From Methylocella tundrae (lineage in GTDB: Bacteria; Pseudomonadota; Alphaproteobacteria; Rhizobiales; Beijerinckiaceae), in the NCBI RefSeq assembly GCF_901905185.1, contig NZ_CABFMQ020000120.1, positions 124,001 through 188,000 of the forward strand: a DNA stretch of 64,000 nt, read 5' to 3'. Both the position numbers and the translations under genes were made by a program. Of this stretch, positions 17,600-26,696 are shown one piece after another; positions within the stretch are counted from its first letter, which is position 1; every line of letters begins with the position of its first letter. Under the pieces are notes generated by a model. It worked only from the letters and a program-made list of their open reading frames with translations, was not told where the DNA came from and did no database searches.

Positions 17600-18943
17600 A
17601 TGTCCGATCGTTCTGACCAGCTTCTGCCCGCGGTCTCGCCGCCGCCAAAGCGCGTAGACCCGCCACGGCGGGAGGCTATGGATATAGTGTTGGCTTGCGC
17701 CAGGCTCCTGTTCGTCAATGGTCAGACAACGGAACACACGATCGCGGGCGCGACGCGCCTTGCGCAAGCATTCGGCTATCGCGCGACCGTCTTTGTGCAT
17801 TGGGGCGAATTGACCTTGCGCATCGAGGACGACGCCGGCGCCTTTATCGACATGATCGAGGCCGCGCCACTCGGCGTCGACATGAACAAGGTCGCCGCGA
17901 CCACGAACTTGATCGACGCGGTTTGTGAAGGCCGCGCAAGCGCGGCGGCGATGCGACCGGGAATAGAGACGATCGCCTGCCTGCCGCCCGTTTCGCTATG
18001 GCGCTTCACCTTGCTGGCGGGCGCGGGAGCGGCGGCGCTCGGGGTGATTTTTGGCGCGACTCATTTCTTAAGCCTCATCCTGATCGCGCTGAGCGCCGGC
18101 GCGGGAGCCTTGTTGCGGCGCGGCCTGACGCTGGCGAGCCGCAACCCGTTTGCGCCGCCTTTCTGCGCCGCCCTGCTCGCCGGCGTCGTCGGCGCGATCG
18201 TCGTGCGGCTCGATCTCAGCTCCACGCTTCGGCTTGTCGCCGTTTGTCCCTGTATGGTGCTTGTTCCCGGACCCCATCTCCTCAATGGCATGCTCGATCT
18301 CGCCAGGGCGCGCATCGCGCTCGGCGGCGCCCGCATCGGCTTTGCCAGCCTCATCATTTTGATGATTTGCGCGGGGCTTCTTGTCGGGCTTGCGCTCGGC
18401 GGAACGAGCCTGCCCGTCTCGGGCGCTTCGCGTGCGGTTCCGCTCGGCTATGACATAATCGCCGCGGGCGTCGCCGTCGCGGCCTATGGCGCTTTTTTCT
18501 CCATGCCGTGGCGAATGCTGCCGATACCAATTCTGGTCGGAATGCTGGCGCATGCTTCTCGCTGGGCGATGCTTGCGATAGCGGGCGCCAGCGCCGAGGC
18601 GGGAGCGTTCGCCGCCTGCCTGATCGTCGGAACCGTTATGACGCCGATCGCGGATCGGCTCCGATTGCCGTTCGCGGCGGTCGCTTTCGCCTCGGTCGTG
18701 TCCCTCATACCCGGCGTCTTTCTGTTCCGAATGGCCGGCGGGCTGGTCGATCTGATGAGCCTTGGCCCTGACGCGCCGCCCCATCTGCTGGCGGCCGCCC
18801 TCACCGACGGCGCGACGGCCTTCCTCATCATTATCGCAATGGGTTTTGGCCTCATCATTCCAAAATTGTGCATCCAATATTTTGTGGCCGCTTTCGTGAA
18901 GCCCAGATCGCCCGCCCTCGCAAAGACGCCGCGTAGCTCTTAA
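17600..18943 (+). CDS. Threonine/serine exporter family protein (ThrE type)
   Basis: A 447-residue membrane protein. The N-terminal soluble DUF1212 part (~25-130) contains ARLLFVNGQTTEHTIAGATRLAQAFGY and VHWGELTLRIEDD, and is followed by about ten hydrophobic helices in two blocks, the ThrE architecture of an N-terminal domain plus ThrE_2-type domain in one chain. Corynebacterial ThrE exports threonine and serine using the proton gradient. The substrate here is inferred; organic acids are possible because succinate exporters share this fold and fumC/malic enzyme genes precede it. Its stop overlaps the convergent MFS gene by four bases. Confidence 0.8.
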   Translation: MSDRSDQLLPAVSPPPKRVDPPRREAMDIVLACARLLFVNGQTTEHTIAGATRLAQAFGYRATVFVHWGELTLRIEDDAGAFIDMIEAAPLGVDMNKVAATTNLIDAVCEGRASAAAMRPGIETIACLPPVSLWRFTLLAGAGAAALGVIFGATHFLSLILIALSAGAGALLRRGLTLASRNPFAPPFCAALLAGVVGAIVVRLDLSSTLRLVAVCPCMVLVPGPHLLNGMLDLARARIALGGARIGFASLIILMICAGLLVGLALGGTSLPVSGASRAVPLGYDIIAAGVAVAAYGAFFSMPWRMLPIPILVGMLAHASRWAMLAIAGASAEAGAFAACLIVGTVMTPIADRLRLPFAAVAFASVVSLIPGVFLFRMAGGLVDLMSLGPDAPPHLLAAALTDGATAFLIIIAMGFGLIIPKLCIQYFVAAFVKPRSPALAKTPRSS

Positions 18944-20502
18944 TGAGCCTCGACCGGCGCCTTTGACCGCGGCGGCCTGCGTAACAGCGTGATCGCCGCG
19001 AGGCTGACGATGAGCCCGACGCCGACGACCCAGAAGGCGTCGGAATAGGCCGATACGTAAGCCTCCCGGCGAACCTGCATCGCGATCGACGCCAGCGCCT
19101 GCGCCCTGGCGATGATGGGATCGGCGATGACGCCCCGCGCTCCGGCCATCAGCATGGCGATCCGCTCCTGGGTCCGCACGGCGTTCTGCGTCATCCCTTC
19201 GGCAAGAATCGAGAAGTGGAAATGTTCGCGCCGCTCGATGATCGTCGAAAGCAGGGCGATGCCGACTGATCCGCCAAGATTGCGCATCATGTTTGATAAG
19301 GCCGAGGCGTCCGCCGTCTCCCTTGGAGGAAGATTGGCGGTCGAAAGCTGCGACAGCGGGATTGAAAACAGCGGCTGGCCGGCGGCGCGCAAAAGCTGCG
19401 GCAGGATCAGCTGGTCCATGCCGACGTCATGCGTCAGGTTCACATTGATGAAGCAGCTCGACGCAAAAAGCAGCGTGCCGACGACGACGAGAATGCGCGG
19501 ATCGAACCGCTTCATGAGGAACGGCATGGCCGGAAACAAAATGAGCTGCGGCAATCCGCTCCACATCACGACGTAGCCGATCTGCTCGGCGTTATAGCCT
19601 TGAATTTGTGCGCAGTAGAGCGGAATGACATAGGTCGAGCCCAGCGAGACGGCGCCAAGCACAGCCATTAAGGCGCTGGAGGCGCCGACCGTCCTGTTGC
19701 CGAGCACGCGCAGGTTGATGAAAGGCCTCGCCGCCGTCAGCTCGCGCAGAATGAAAAGCAGGACGCCGCCGCCCGCCGCGATCGACAAGCGGATGATCAT
19801 ATCCGATTCGAACCATTCCTTGCGCTGGCCTTCCTCGAGCACGAAAGTGAGGCTCGAGAGCCCGATCGCCATCGCGGCGATGCCGAACCAGTCGCCCTTT
19901 GGCAGTTCGGCCCACCGGGTGGCTTGCTTTGGCAAAGCTGTGAGCTGGATGACGGCGGCGATCGGGCCCGGAATAAGGTTCAGGTAGAAAATATAGTGCC
20001 AGGAAAAACTATCGGTCAGCCAACCGCCAACCGTCGGGCCGAGGGCTGGAGCAAGGGTCGCGGTCAGTCCGAAGAAAGTGATGCCGACCCCTTGTTGCGA
20101 CTTCGGCAGCCGCGTCCGGACGATGGTGATGGCCGTCGGGATGAGGACGCCGCCCGTAAACCCCTGCGCGGCGCGGAAAATTATCAGCTGCGGCAACGAC
20201 GTCGACAAGGCGCAAGCAATCGAAAAGGCGACAAAAAGGCTCGTGTTGACCGAAAGGTAGCGGCGAAGGCCAAAGATCGACCCAAGCCAGCCCGTGAGCG
20301 GAATCACGATGATCTCGGCCATCAGATAGGCCGTCGAAATCCAGCTCCCTTGCTCCGCCGACGCGCCGATCGCGCCTTCGATGTCGGCCAGCGACGAATT
20401 GGTGATCTGGATGTCGAGAATGGCGGTGAAGGCCCCCAGAATGGCGCCGGCAACGGCGAGCCAGTCCCCGGCGTTCGCCTTCGCCTCCTCACCGCCGCTC
20501 AT
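18940..20502 (-). CDS. DHA2-family drug efflux permease (EmrB/QacA type)
   Basis: A 520-residue MFS transporter starting at the ATG at 20502 (GAGGG just upstream). DHA2 landmarks are LDIQITNSSLADIEGAIGAS in helix 1 and GFTGGVLIPTAITIV and LAPALGPTVGGWLTDSFSWHYIFYLNLIPG (motif C) in the following helices. Fourteen transmembrane helices are expected. It is paired with the adaptor gene upstream, whose end it overlaps by 14 bp. Together they should form a proton-driven tripartite pump with an outer-membrane channel encoded elsewhere. Repression by the divergent TetR protein is likely. Confidence 0.92.
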   Translation of the reverse strand: MSGGEEAKANAGDWLAVAGAILGAFTAILDIQITNSSLADIEGAIGASAEQGSWISTAYLMAEIIVIPLTGWLGSIFGLRRYLSVNTSLFVAFSIACALSTSLPQLIIFRAAQGFTGGVLIPTAITIVRTRLPKSQQGVGITFFGLTATLAPALGPTVGGWLTDSFSWHYIFYLNLIPGPIAAVIQLTALPKQATRWAELPKGDWFGIAAMAIGLSSLTFVLEEGQRKEWFESDMIIRLSIAAGGGVLLFILRELTAARPFINLRVLGNRTVGASSALMAVLGAVSLGSTYVIPLYCAQIQGYNAEQIGYVVMWSGLPQLILFPAMPFLMKRFDPRILVVVGTLLFASSCFINVNLTHDVGMDQLILPQLLRAAGQPLFSIPLSQLSTANLPPRETADASALSNMMRNLGGSVGIALLSTIIERREHFHFSILAEGMTQNAVRTQERIAMLMAGARGVIADPIIARAQALASIAMQVRREAYVSAYSDAFWVVGVGLIVSLAAITLLRRPPRSKAPVEAH

Positions 20503-21742
20503 CGTCCGCCCTCGACGCGATGGCGCCGGCGTGGTCCGTTCCGGGCCGCGCGCGCGTGTCGATCGTCGCCTCAACCGAGAGCCCTGGCCGCAGGCGCTGA
20601 ATCAAGGGATCATTGTCGTCAAGGATGATCTTGACCGGGACGCGCTGCACGATCTTGGTGAAATTTCCGGTCGCGTTCTCCGGCGGCAGCAGCGCGAATT
20701 GCGCGCCTGTCCCCGGCGCAAAGCTGTCGATGCGGCCATGAAACACGTGATCGCCATAGGCGTCGACGGTGAAGGACGCGGGCTGTCCCTCGACCATCGC
20801 GCCGACCTGCGTCTCCTTGAAGTTGGCGATGAGATAGATCGATTTGCCCATCGGCACGATCGTCAGGAGATTGGCGCCTGGCTGGACGAGCTGGCCCTTG
20901 CGCAGCGACCTGTCGCCGACGACGCCGTCGATCGGCGCTCTGATCGTCGTATATTCGAGATTGAGCTTGGCCTGATCGAGATTGATCTCGGCTCGCTGCA
21001 GGCTGGCGCGCGCGGCGGCCTCGAGGGAGTGCAGGGCGTCCGTCTGCTTCTGGGCGGCGTCATAGCTGGCTCGCGCCTTGTCGAGCGCAGCCTGCTTCTG
21101 CAGAAGGTCCGAGGTCGCCTGATGCGAGCGCTGGATCGTGCCGGCTCCGCTGTGCAGAAGGTCGCCATAGCGCTTTTGCTCTTCCGTTGCGAAATCAAGC
21201 GCCGCCGTCATTGTGGCGACATCCGCTTTTGCTTCCTCGATCTTTGCCTGTTGCTGGATCAGCGCCGCGGCGACTCCCTCAAGACCGGCCTTCGATCTGT
21301 CGAGATCGGCCTGCGACTGAAAAAGAGCGATGCGATAGTCACGCTCGTCGATCCGCGCCAGGACCTCGCCCGCCTTCACCGGCTGATTGTCCGAGACAAA
21401 AACCTCGGCGACGAATCCTCCGACTTTCGGCGTCGCCACAACCTTGTCAGCTTGCAGAAACGCGTTATCGGTCGTCTCCTCGAAACGGCCGGCCGTCCAC
21501 CAGCGCCAGCCGAACCAGCCAGCGGCCCCGAATGCGAGCAGGAGCGCAATGACGGTCAATAGGCGTTTGCGGCGGGATCGAACGGGCCTCTGTCGAGAGC
21601 CGGCCGCGGCTTCGCCCTCAGAAGGAGGGACAGACGTCGGAGCGCCCTCGCGCAAACGAATGATAGCCTCGGCGTCCCTCACCGGCGTATTTTCAGGGGA
21701 AAGTGATCGGGTGCGAGGAAGAGAACTTGCGGACGAATCCAT
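20489..21742 (-). CDS. HlyD-family membrane fusion protein (EmrA type)
   Basis: A 417-residue periplasmic adaptor. Residues ~58-80 form one membrane anchor (RLLTVIALLLAFGAAGWFGW). The biotinyl-lipoyl-like motif TTDNAFLQADKVVATPKVGGFVAEVFVSDNQPVKAGEVLARID, a long coiled-coil hairpin, and LEYTTIRAPIDGVVGDRSLRKGQLV are typical of EmrA. It links the DHA2 permease to an outer-membrane channel. It is the first gene of the emrAB-like operon; a 12-bp palindrome lies 22 bp upstream of its start. The Pro/Arg-rich first 55 residues are cytoplasmic and unremarkable. Confidence 0.92.
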   Translation of the reverse strand: MDSSASSLPRTRSLSPENTPVRDAEAIIRLREGAPTSVPPSEGEAAAGSRQRPVRSRRKRLLTVIALLLAFGAAGWFGWRWWTAGRFEETTDNAFLQADKVVATPKVGGFVAEVFVSDNQPVKAGEVLARIDERDYRIALFQSQADLDRSKAGLEGVAAALIQQQAKIEEAKADVATMTAALDFATEEQKRYGDLLHSGAGTIQRSHQATSDLLQKQAALDKARASYDAAQKQTDALHSLEAAARASLQRAEINLDQAKLNLEYTTIRAPIDGVVGDRSLRKGQLVQPGANLLTIVPMGKSIYLIANFKETQVGAMVEGQPASFTVDAYGDHVFHGRIDSFAPGTGAQFALLPPENATGNFTKIVQRVPVKIILDDNDPLIQRLRPGLSVEATIDTRARPGTDHAGAIASRADDERR

Positions 21743-21763
21743 GAGTCTGCCATAATGGAACGG

Positions 21764-21775
21764 AACGGTACCGTT
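21764..21775. promoter_or_regulatory. Palindromic operator between the efflux operon and tetR-family gene
   Basis: AACGGTACCGTT is a perfect 12-bp palindrome in the short region between the divergent HlyD and TetR-family genes, 22 bp from the HlyD start and 48 bp from the regulator start. Position and symmetry fit a TetR-family operator controlling both directions. Confidence 0.65.
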
Positions 21776-21822
21776 TTATACCGGCGGCTGACATTCGGCA
21801 AGCCAGGATTTCGAGACATGCG

Positions 21823-22506
21823 ATGAAAACGACTTCAACAGACGGGCGCGGCGAAGGACGCAGGGGCGATTCGTCCCCACGGTGCGGGCGCCCAACCAAG
21901 GCGGCGGCGGCGCAGCGGGACGAACGCCTGCTGGAGATCGCAACCGACATGTTCCTGAAGCATGGTTTCGACGGGACGTCGATGGAGCGCCTGGCCGAGG
22001 CCGCCATGATCGGCAAGGCGACGCTTTATGCGCGCTATGCGGATAAGGGTCAGTTATTCGCCGATGTTCTGCGCCGGCGCATCCTTACGATCTACGCCCC
22101 TATCGAGGCCGAATTCGCAAAAGGCCTCAGCGGCAAATCCCTGGAAGAAACGCTTACGATTCTGGCGCTGCGCTTTATCGATTCATCCCTGTCGCCAGCA
22201 TCAATCGCTCTCCTTCGTATCCTCACGGCGCAGAGCGAGCGTTTTCCCGAACTCGGCAAGCTTGCCGTAGAGGAAGGAACAAACCGAAAGATCAGGCTTG
22301 TCGAGGGCATCCTCACGCGCTTTTCCGCCGGACGCCGTTTCGCGATCGACGACATGGCGCTCGCCGCGGATCTGTTCCTTGGCATCGTCCTCGGACGGGT
22401 CTCGCGCATAGCCTTGCTCGGCGTCCAGACGGACCCCGAAGCGCTCGATCGCCAAACCCGCGAGGCCGTGCGGATATTTGTGCGGGGCCTTGTCAAGGAT
22501 GACTGA
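21823..22506 (+). CDS. TetR-family repressor of the adjacent efflux operon
   Basis: A 227-residue regulator. The N-terminal HTH is visible at ~34-80 (RLLEIATDMFLKHGFDGTSMERLAEAAMIGKATLYARYADKGQLFADVL). The C-terminal half is a ligand-binding helical domain resembling the AefR-like group. It is divergent from the HlyD/MFS operon and a 12-bp palindrome lies between them, so it probably represses the pump until an exported compound binds. The inducer is unknown. Confidence 0.9.
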   Translation: MKTTSTDGRGEGRRGDSSPRCGRPTKAAAAQRDERLLEIATDMFLKHGFDGTSMERLAEAAMIGKATLYARYADKGQLFADVLRRRILTIYAPIEAEFAKGLSGKSLEETLTILALRFIDSSLSPASIALLRILTAQSERFPELGKLAVEEGTNRKIRLVEGILTRFSAGRRFAIDDMALAADLFLGIVLGRVSRIALLGVQTDPEALDRQTREAVRIFVRGLVKDD

Positions 22507-22571
22507 CAAGTCGTTGACGCAATATACTGGAGCTGGCCTCCTGAACTCGCCTTTTTGAAGGCCAACTCGCC

Positions 22572-23618
22572 ATGATCTCGTCGAAACGCGCGCGGCGCCC
22601 TTCATCCAAATTCGTCATCTACGCTGCGATCGTCGGCAATCTTCTTGTCGCCGCGACGAAATTCGCCGCCGCCGCCCATACCGGCAGCTCCGCGATGCTG
22701 AGCGAAGGCGTGCATTCGCTCGTCGATACCGGCAATGAGCTGCTGCTTCTTTATGGCCTTCATCGCGCGACGGCCCGGCCCGATCGCCAGCATCCTTTAG
22801 GTTACGGCCGCGAAGTCTATTTCTGGAGTTTCGTCGTCGCGCTTCTGGTTTTCGCGCTCGGCGCCGGGATCGCCTTTTATCAGGGCGTGGCCCAGGTCAT
22901 TGCTCGGGAGCCGATCGAGAACCCGTCCGTCAACTATATCGTGCTCGCTTTTTCGGCGATGTTCGACGGCGCGACGTGGTGGATCGCGTTGCGTAATTTC
23001 AAAGGCAGAAAGCCATACGCTGCGCTGTTTCGCGCGGTGCGGGACAGCAAGGACCCGCCGTCCTTTATGGTTCTCTTTGAGGATAGCGCGGCTCTCATTG
23101 GTCTTTTAATCGCCTTCGCCGGGTGCTTTCTGTCAGTCAGCCTGCGCAGGCCCGAATTGGACGGCGTCGCCTCGATCCTGATCGGCGTCGTGCTCGCCCT
23201 GACCGCGGTGGTGCTGGCGCGCGAAACCAAAGGGTTGCTCATCGGTGAATCCGCTGACCCTTCAATCATCGAGGCGATCCTGCGCCTCGCCGGCGAGATC
23301 GACGGCGTCGCCAACGCCAATGGCGTGCTGACGATCCATTTGGCGCCCGATCAAATTCTCGTCGCGCTCAGTCTCGAATTTGCGGACAATTTGACGACGC
23401 CGATGATCGAAGCCCGCGTGCTCGAGTTGGAGCAGCGCCTCCATGTAAGCCACCCTTCCGTCGTCGCGATTTTTGTCAAGCCGCAAACACCCGACTCTTT
23501 CAAGACGACCTTCGAGCGCCGGTTTGGCCAATCCCCTCCGAAAAGACAGCCTATGCGTCGGGGCTCAGAAGCTGAACATCGCGGCAATGACGACATCCGG
23601 CGCGATGTTCTGGATTGA
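22572..23618 (+). CDS. Cation diffusion facilitator, ZnT9-like variant
   Basis: A 348-residue CDF transporter with about six helices and a C-terminal cytoplasmic domain. Helix 2 has the metal site EGVHSLVDTGN (HxxxD). In helix 5 the usual HxxxD is replaced by LFEDSAALIGLL, so the second His is absent, as in the ZnT9-like subgroup. LGYGREVYFWSFVVALLVFALGAG is also subgroup-typical. CDFs exchange Zn, Mn, Fe or Co for protons across the inner membrane; the altered site makes the metal uncertain. It follows the tetR-family gene by 65 bp and is convergent with the RND genes. Confidence 0.85.
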   Translation: MISSKRARRPSSKFVIYAAIVGNLLVAATKFAAAAHTGSSAMLSEGVHSLVDTGNELLLLYGLHRATARPDRQHPLGYGREVYFWSFVVALLVFALGAGIAFYQGVAQVIAREPIENPSVNYIVLAFSAMFDGATWWIALRNFKGRKPYAALFRAVRDSKDPPSFMVLFEDSAALIGLLIAFAGCFLSVSLRRPELDGVASILIGVVLALTAVVLARETKGLLIGESADPSIIEAILRLAGEIDGVANANGVLTIHLAPDQILVALSLEFADNLTTPMIEARVLELEQRLHVSHPSVVAIFVKPQTPDSFKTTFERRFGQSPPKRQPMRRGSEAEHRGNDDIRRDVLD

Positions 23619-23648
23619 ACTTGAACAAGACCCTTCGGGAGCCGCCGT

Positions 23649-26600
23649 TCAGGCCTCGGCGTGCGCCGGCTCCTTGACGCGGAACATCGCGACATAGAGC
23701 GCCGGCAGGACGATCAGCGTCAGCATGGTTGCAACGAACAGGCCGCCCATGATGGCGAAAGCCATCGGGCCCCAGAACACCGTCGGGGCGATCGGAATGA
23801 AGCCGAGCACCGTCGAAATCGCCGTCAGCATGATCGGGCGGAAACGTGAAAGCGTGCCCTCGACGACGGCGTTCCAGACGTCGCGCCCCTGCGCCCGCTC
23901 GGTCTCGATCTGCTCGATGAGGATCACCGCGTTGCGCGCGATCATGCCCATCAGCGCCAGAATGCCGAGGATGGCGACGAAGCCGAGCGGCCGGCCGGAA
24001 ATCAACAAGGCCGCGACGATGCCGATGAGGCCCATCGGCACGACGCTCACGACGAGAGCCAGCCGGCTGAAGCTATGTAGCTGAGCCATCAGGAACAACA
24101 CCATCAGGAACAGCATCAATGGAACCTTGGCGAAGACCGAGGCCTGCGATTGCGCGCTTTCCTCCACCGTGCCGCCGACGTCGATATGATAGCCTGCCGG
24201 AAGGCTTTCGCTCAGCTTCTGCACAGCGGGAGCGAGCGAGCGGACGGCGGTTTCGGGCGTCGCGCCAGCCTGCACGTCGGCCTGCACCGTCAATGTCGGG
24301 ACGCGCTGGCGCCGCCAGATCAGGGGATATTCCTGATCGAAGTCGAAGGTCGCAACCTGGCTCAGCGGCACCGTGCGTCCGTTCGGAAGCGGCAATTGCA
24401 GGGCGCGCAGAGTTGACAGCGAAACGCGCTGCTCGTCCTTCGCCCGCGCGACGACGTTGACGAGATAGATGCCGTCCCGCACCTGCGTGATCGGCGTTCC
24501 GGTCATCACCGTATTCAAAACCTCGGCGAGCGCCTGCGAGCTTAGGCCCAGAAGCCGCGCCTGATCCTGATCGATCTTGATGCGAACCTGCCGCGACGGC
24601 TCGATCCAGTCGAAATTGACCTCTTTGACATGCGCATCCGCGCCCATTGCCTGAGCAAGCCGCAAGGCGATCGCGCGCACCTGCTCGATGTCCGGGCCGC
24701 TGACCCTGTATTGCACCGGCCAGCCGACGGGCGGCCCAAGCTCCAGCGGCGACACCCGGGTGACGGCGCTCGGCAGCTGCTCGGCGAGCTCCTTCTCCAA
24801 TTTCGCATGAAGCCGATCGCGCGCCGCCACATCCTTGGCGACGACGACGGCCTGCGAGAAGAAGTCATTGGCCAGTTGCACATTGAGCGGAAGATAGAAG
24901 CGGATGGCTCCGCGTCCGACATAGGTGCTCCAGCTGGCGACGTCGGGATCACCCTTCAGGATCGCATCGAGTTTCGCCGCGGCTTCATCGCTGGCGAAGA
25001 TCGACGCGTTTTGCGGCAGCGTGAGATCGACGACGAGCTCCGGGCGGTCGGACGCCGGGAAAAACTGCCGCGGCACATAGGGCATCGCCAGGATGGAAGC
25101 GATGAAACAGGCCAGCGTCACGGCGATGGTGAGCCAGCGCATCCGCATCGCGCCAAGAAGAATGCTGCGGAAAATGCGCAGGACCAGGCCTTGTTTCTCG
25201 GGAGCCCCAGCCGCCGGTTTCTTGAGAAGGGCGACGCCAAGCAAAGGCGCGAACAGAACGGCGACGAACCAGGAAACGATCAGCGCGATGGTTACGACGG
25301 CGAAAATCGAGAAGGTATATTCCCCCGCGGCGCTGCGCGCGAAACCGATCGGAACAAAGCCGGCGGCGGTGACGAACGAGCCCGTCAGCATGGGGAACGC
25401 CAGCGTCTTATAGGCGAAAGTCGCCGCCTGCTCCTTGCTGTCGCCCTGCGCGAGACGCGATGTCATGACGTCGACGGTGGTCATCGCGTCATCGACCAGA
25501 AGGCCGAGCGCGATGATGAGCGCCCCGAGGGAAATGCGCTGGAGGTCGATGCCGAGAAATTCCATAATCGGGAAAACGATCGCCATCGTCAGCGGAATCG
25601 AGAGCGCCACGACCGCGCCGGGCCGGAAGCCGAGGCTGACGATGCTCACCGCCATGATAATGGCGATCGCCTGCCAGAGCGATTCCATGAATTCGCCGAT
25701 GGCGGTTTTGACGACGACCGGCTGATCGGACACGAGCGTCGCGTCGATGCCGAGCGGCAGATCGGCGACCGTCTGATTGATCGCAGTTTTCACGTTGCGA
25801 CCGAGCGCCAGAATGTCGCCGCCATCGCGCATCGCTATGGCGAGGCCGATCGCCGGCTTGCCGTTGACGCGGAACATCGGTTGCGGCGGGTCGGAAAAGG
25901 CGCGGCGCACCTCGGCGATATCGCGCAGCCGGATCATCCGGCCGTTCGACAGAAAGTTGACGTCGAGAATGTCTTGTTCGGAGCGAAAGGCGCCGGAAAC
26001 CCGGAGCGAAAGCTTTTCGGCGCCGGTCTGGACGGAGCCTGACGGGCTCACCGCGTTCTGCGCCCGCAGAGCCGCGATCAAAGCCGCCCGGTCGATGCCA
26101 AGTCCGGCGAGCTGCTGTATCGAGAATTCAACGAAGATCTGCTCGTCCTGCGCGCCCAGGATATCGATTTTCGAGACGTCCGGAACCTGCAGCAAGCGCG
26201 AGCGAATATCCTCGACATAGTCACGCAGCTCCCGATGAGTGAAGCCATCCGCGGTAAAGGCGTAGATCAGCCCATAGGTGTCGCCGAAATCGTCGTTGAA
26301 TCCGGGGCCGACGACGCCGGCAGGCAAGGTGTGGCGAATGTCGCCGACGTTTTTTCGGACCTGATACCAGATGTCCGGCACCTCGGCGGCTGTCGTCGAT
26401 CCCTTAAGAGTGACGAAGATCGTCGTAAGGCCGGGCTTCGTGTAGCTTCGCAGGAAATCAAGACCCTTGGTCTCCTGCAGCTTGCGCTCGAGCCGTTCGG
26501 TGACCTGCTGCAGCGTGTCGTCCAGCGTCGCGCCGGGCCAGGAGGCCTGCACGATCATCGTCCGGAAAGTGAAAGCCGGGTCCTCGCTGCGGCCAAGCCG

Positions 26601-26696
26601 GAAGTAGGAGGCAAGTCCGGCGACAGTCACCGCGATCATCATGAAGATGACGAATGACTTATGCTTCAGCGCCCATTCGGAGAGATTGGGACCCAT
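23649..26696 (-). CDS. RND-family efflux permease
   Basis: A 1015-residue AcrB/HAE-type inner-membrane pump subunit. It begins with the usual first helix, followed by a porter domain with SWPGATLDDTLQQVTERLERKLQ. The proton-relay Asp pair appears in helix 4 as GLLVDDAMTTVDV, and the second-half relay region as LALMGMIARNAVILIEQIE. The length is standard. The EDPAFTFRTMIVQ start and LGRSEDP resemble the smaller-adaptor VexF/CusA-like drug group rather than metal pumps, since no Met-rich metal sites are seen. Its ATG overlaps the adaptor stop codon by one base (TAATG). Confidence 0.93.
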   Translation of the reverse strand: MGPNLSEWALKHKSFVIFMMIAVTVAGLASYFRLGRSEDPAFTFRTMIVQASWPGATLDDTLQQVTERLERKLQETKGLDFLRSYTKPGLTTIFVTLKGSTTAAEVPDIWYQVRKNVGDIRHTLPAGVVGPGFNDDFGDTYGLIYAFTADGFTHRELRDYVEDIRSRLLQVPDVSKIDILGAQDEQIFVEFSIQQLAGLGIDRAALIAALRAQNAVSPSGSVQTGAEKLSLRVSGAFRSEQDILDVNFLSNGRMIRLRDIAEVRRAFSDPPQPMFRVNGKPAIGLAIAMRDGGDILALGRNVKTAINQTVADLPLGIDATLVSDQPVVVKTAIGEFMESLWQAIAIIMAVSIVSLGFRPGAVVALSIPLTMAIVFPIMEFLGIDLQRISLGALIIALGLLVDDAMTTVDVMTSRLAQGDSKEQAATFAYKTLAFPMLTGSFVTAAGFVPIGFARSAAGEYTFSIFAVVTIALIVSWFVAVLFAPLLGVALLKKPAAGAPEKQGLVLRIFRSILLGAMRMRWLTIAVTLACFIASILAMPYVPRQFFPASDRPELVVDLTLPQNASIFASDEAAAKLDAILKGDPDVASWSTYVGRGAIRFYLPLNVQLANDFFSQAVVVAKDVAARDRLHAKLEKELAEQLPSAVTRVSPLELGPPVGWPVQYRVSGPDIEQVRAIALRLAQAMGADAHVKEVNFDWIEPSRQVRIKIDQDQARLLGLSSQALAEVLNTVMTGTPITQVRDGIYLVNVVARAKDEQRVSLSTLRALQLPLPNGRTVPLSQVATFDFDQEYPLIWRRQRVPTLTVQADVQAGATPETAVRSLAPAVQKLSESLPAGYHIDVGGTVEESAQSQASVFAKVPLMLFLMVLFLMAQLHSFSRLALVVSVVPMGLIGIVAALLISGRPLGFVAILGILALMGMIARNAVILIEQIETERAQGRDVWNAVVEGTLSRFRPIMLTAISTVLGFIPIAPTVFWGPMAFAIMGGLFVATMLTLIVLPALYVAMFRVKEPAHAEA

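Noticed and set aside
18068..18877. 269-residue minus-strand frame antisense to the ThrE-type exporter
   Set aside because: Composition is extremely rich in Arg/Glu/Gly and complements a hydrophobic membrane protein. No start signal is present.
24630..26042. 470-residue open frame on the + strand inside the RND permease gene
   Set aside because: It is antisense to a well-conserved RND permease and is rich in Arg/Asp/His, with no ribosome binding site or family motif. It is a GC-driven shadow frame.
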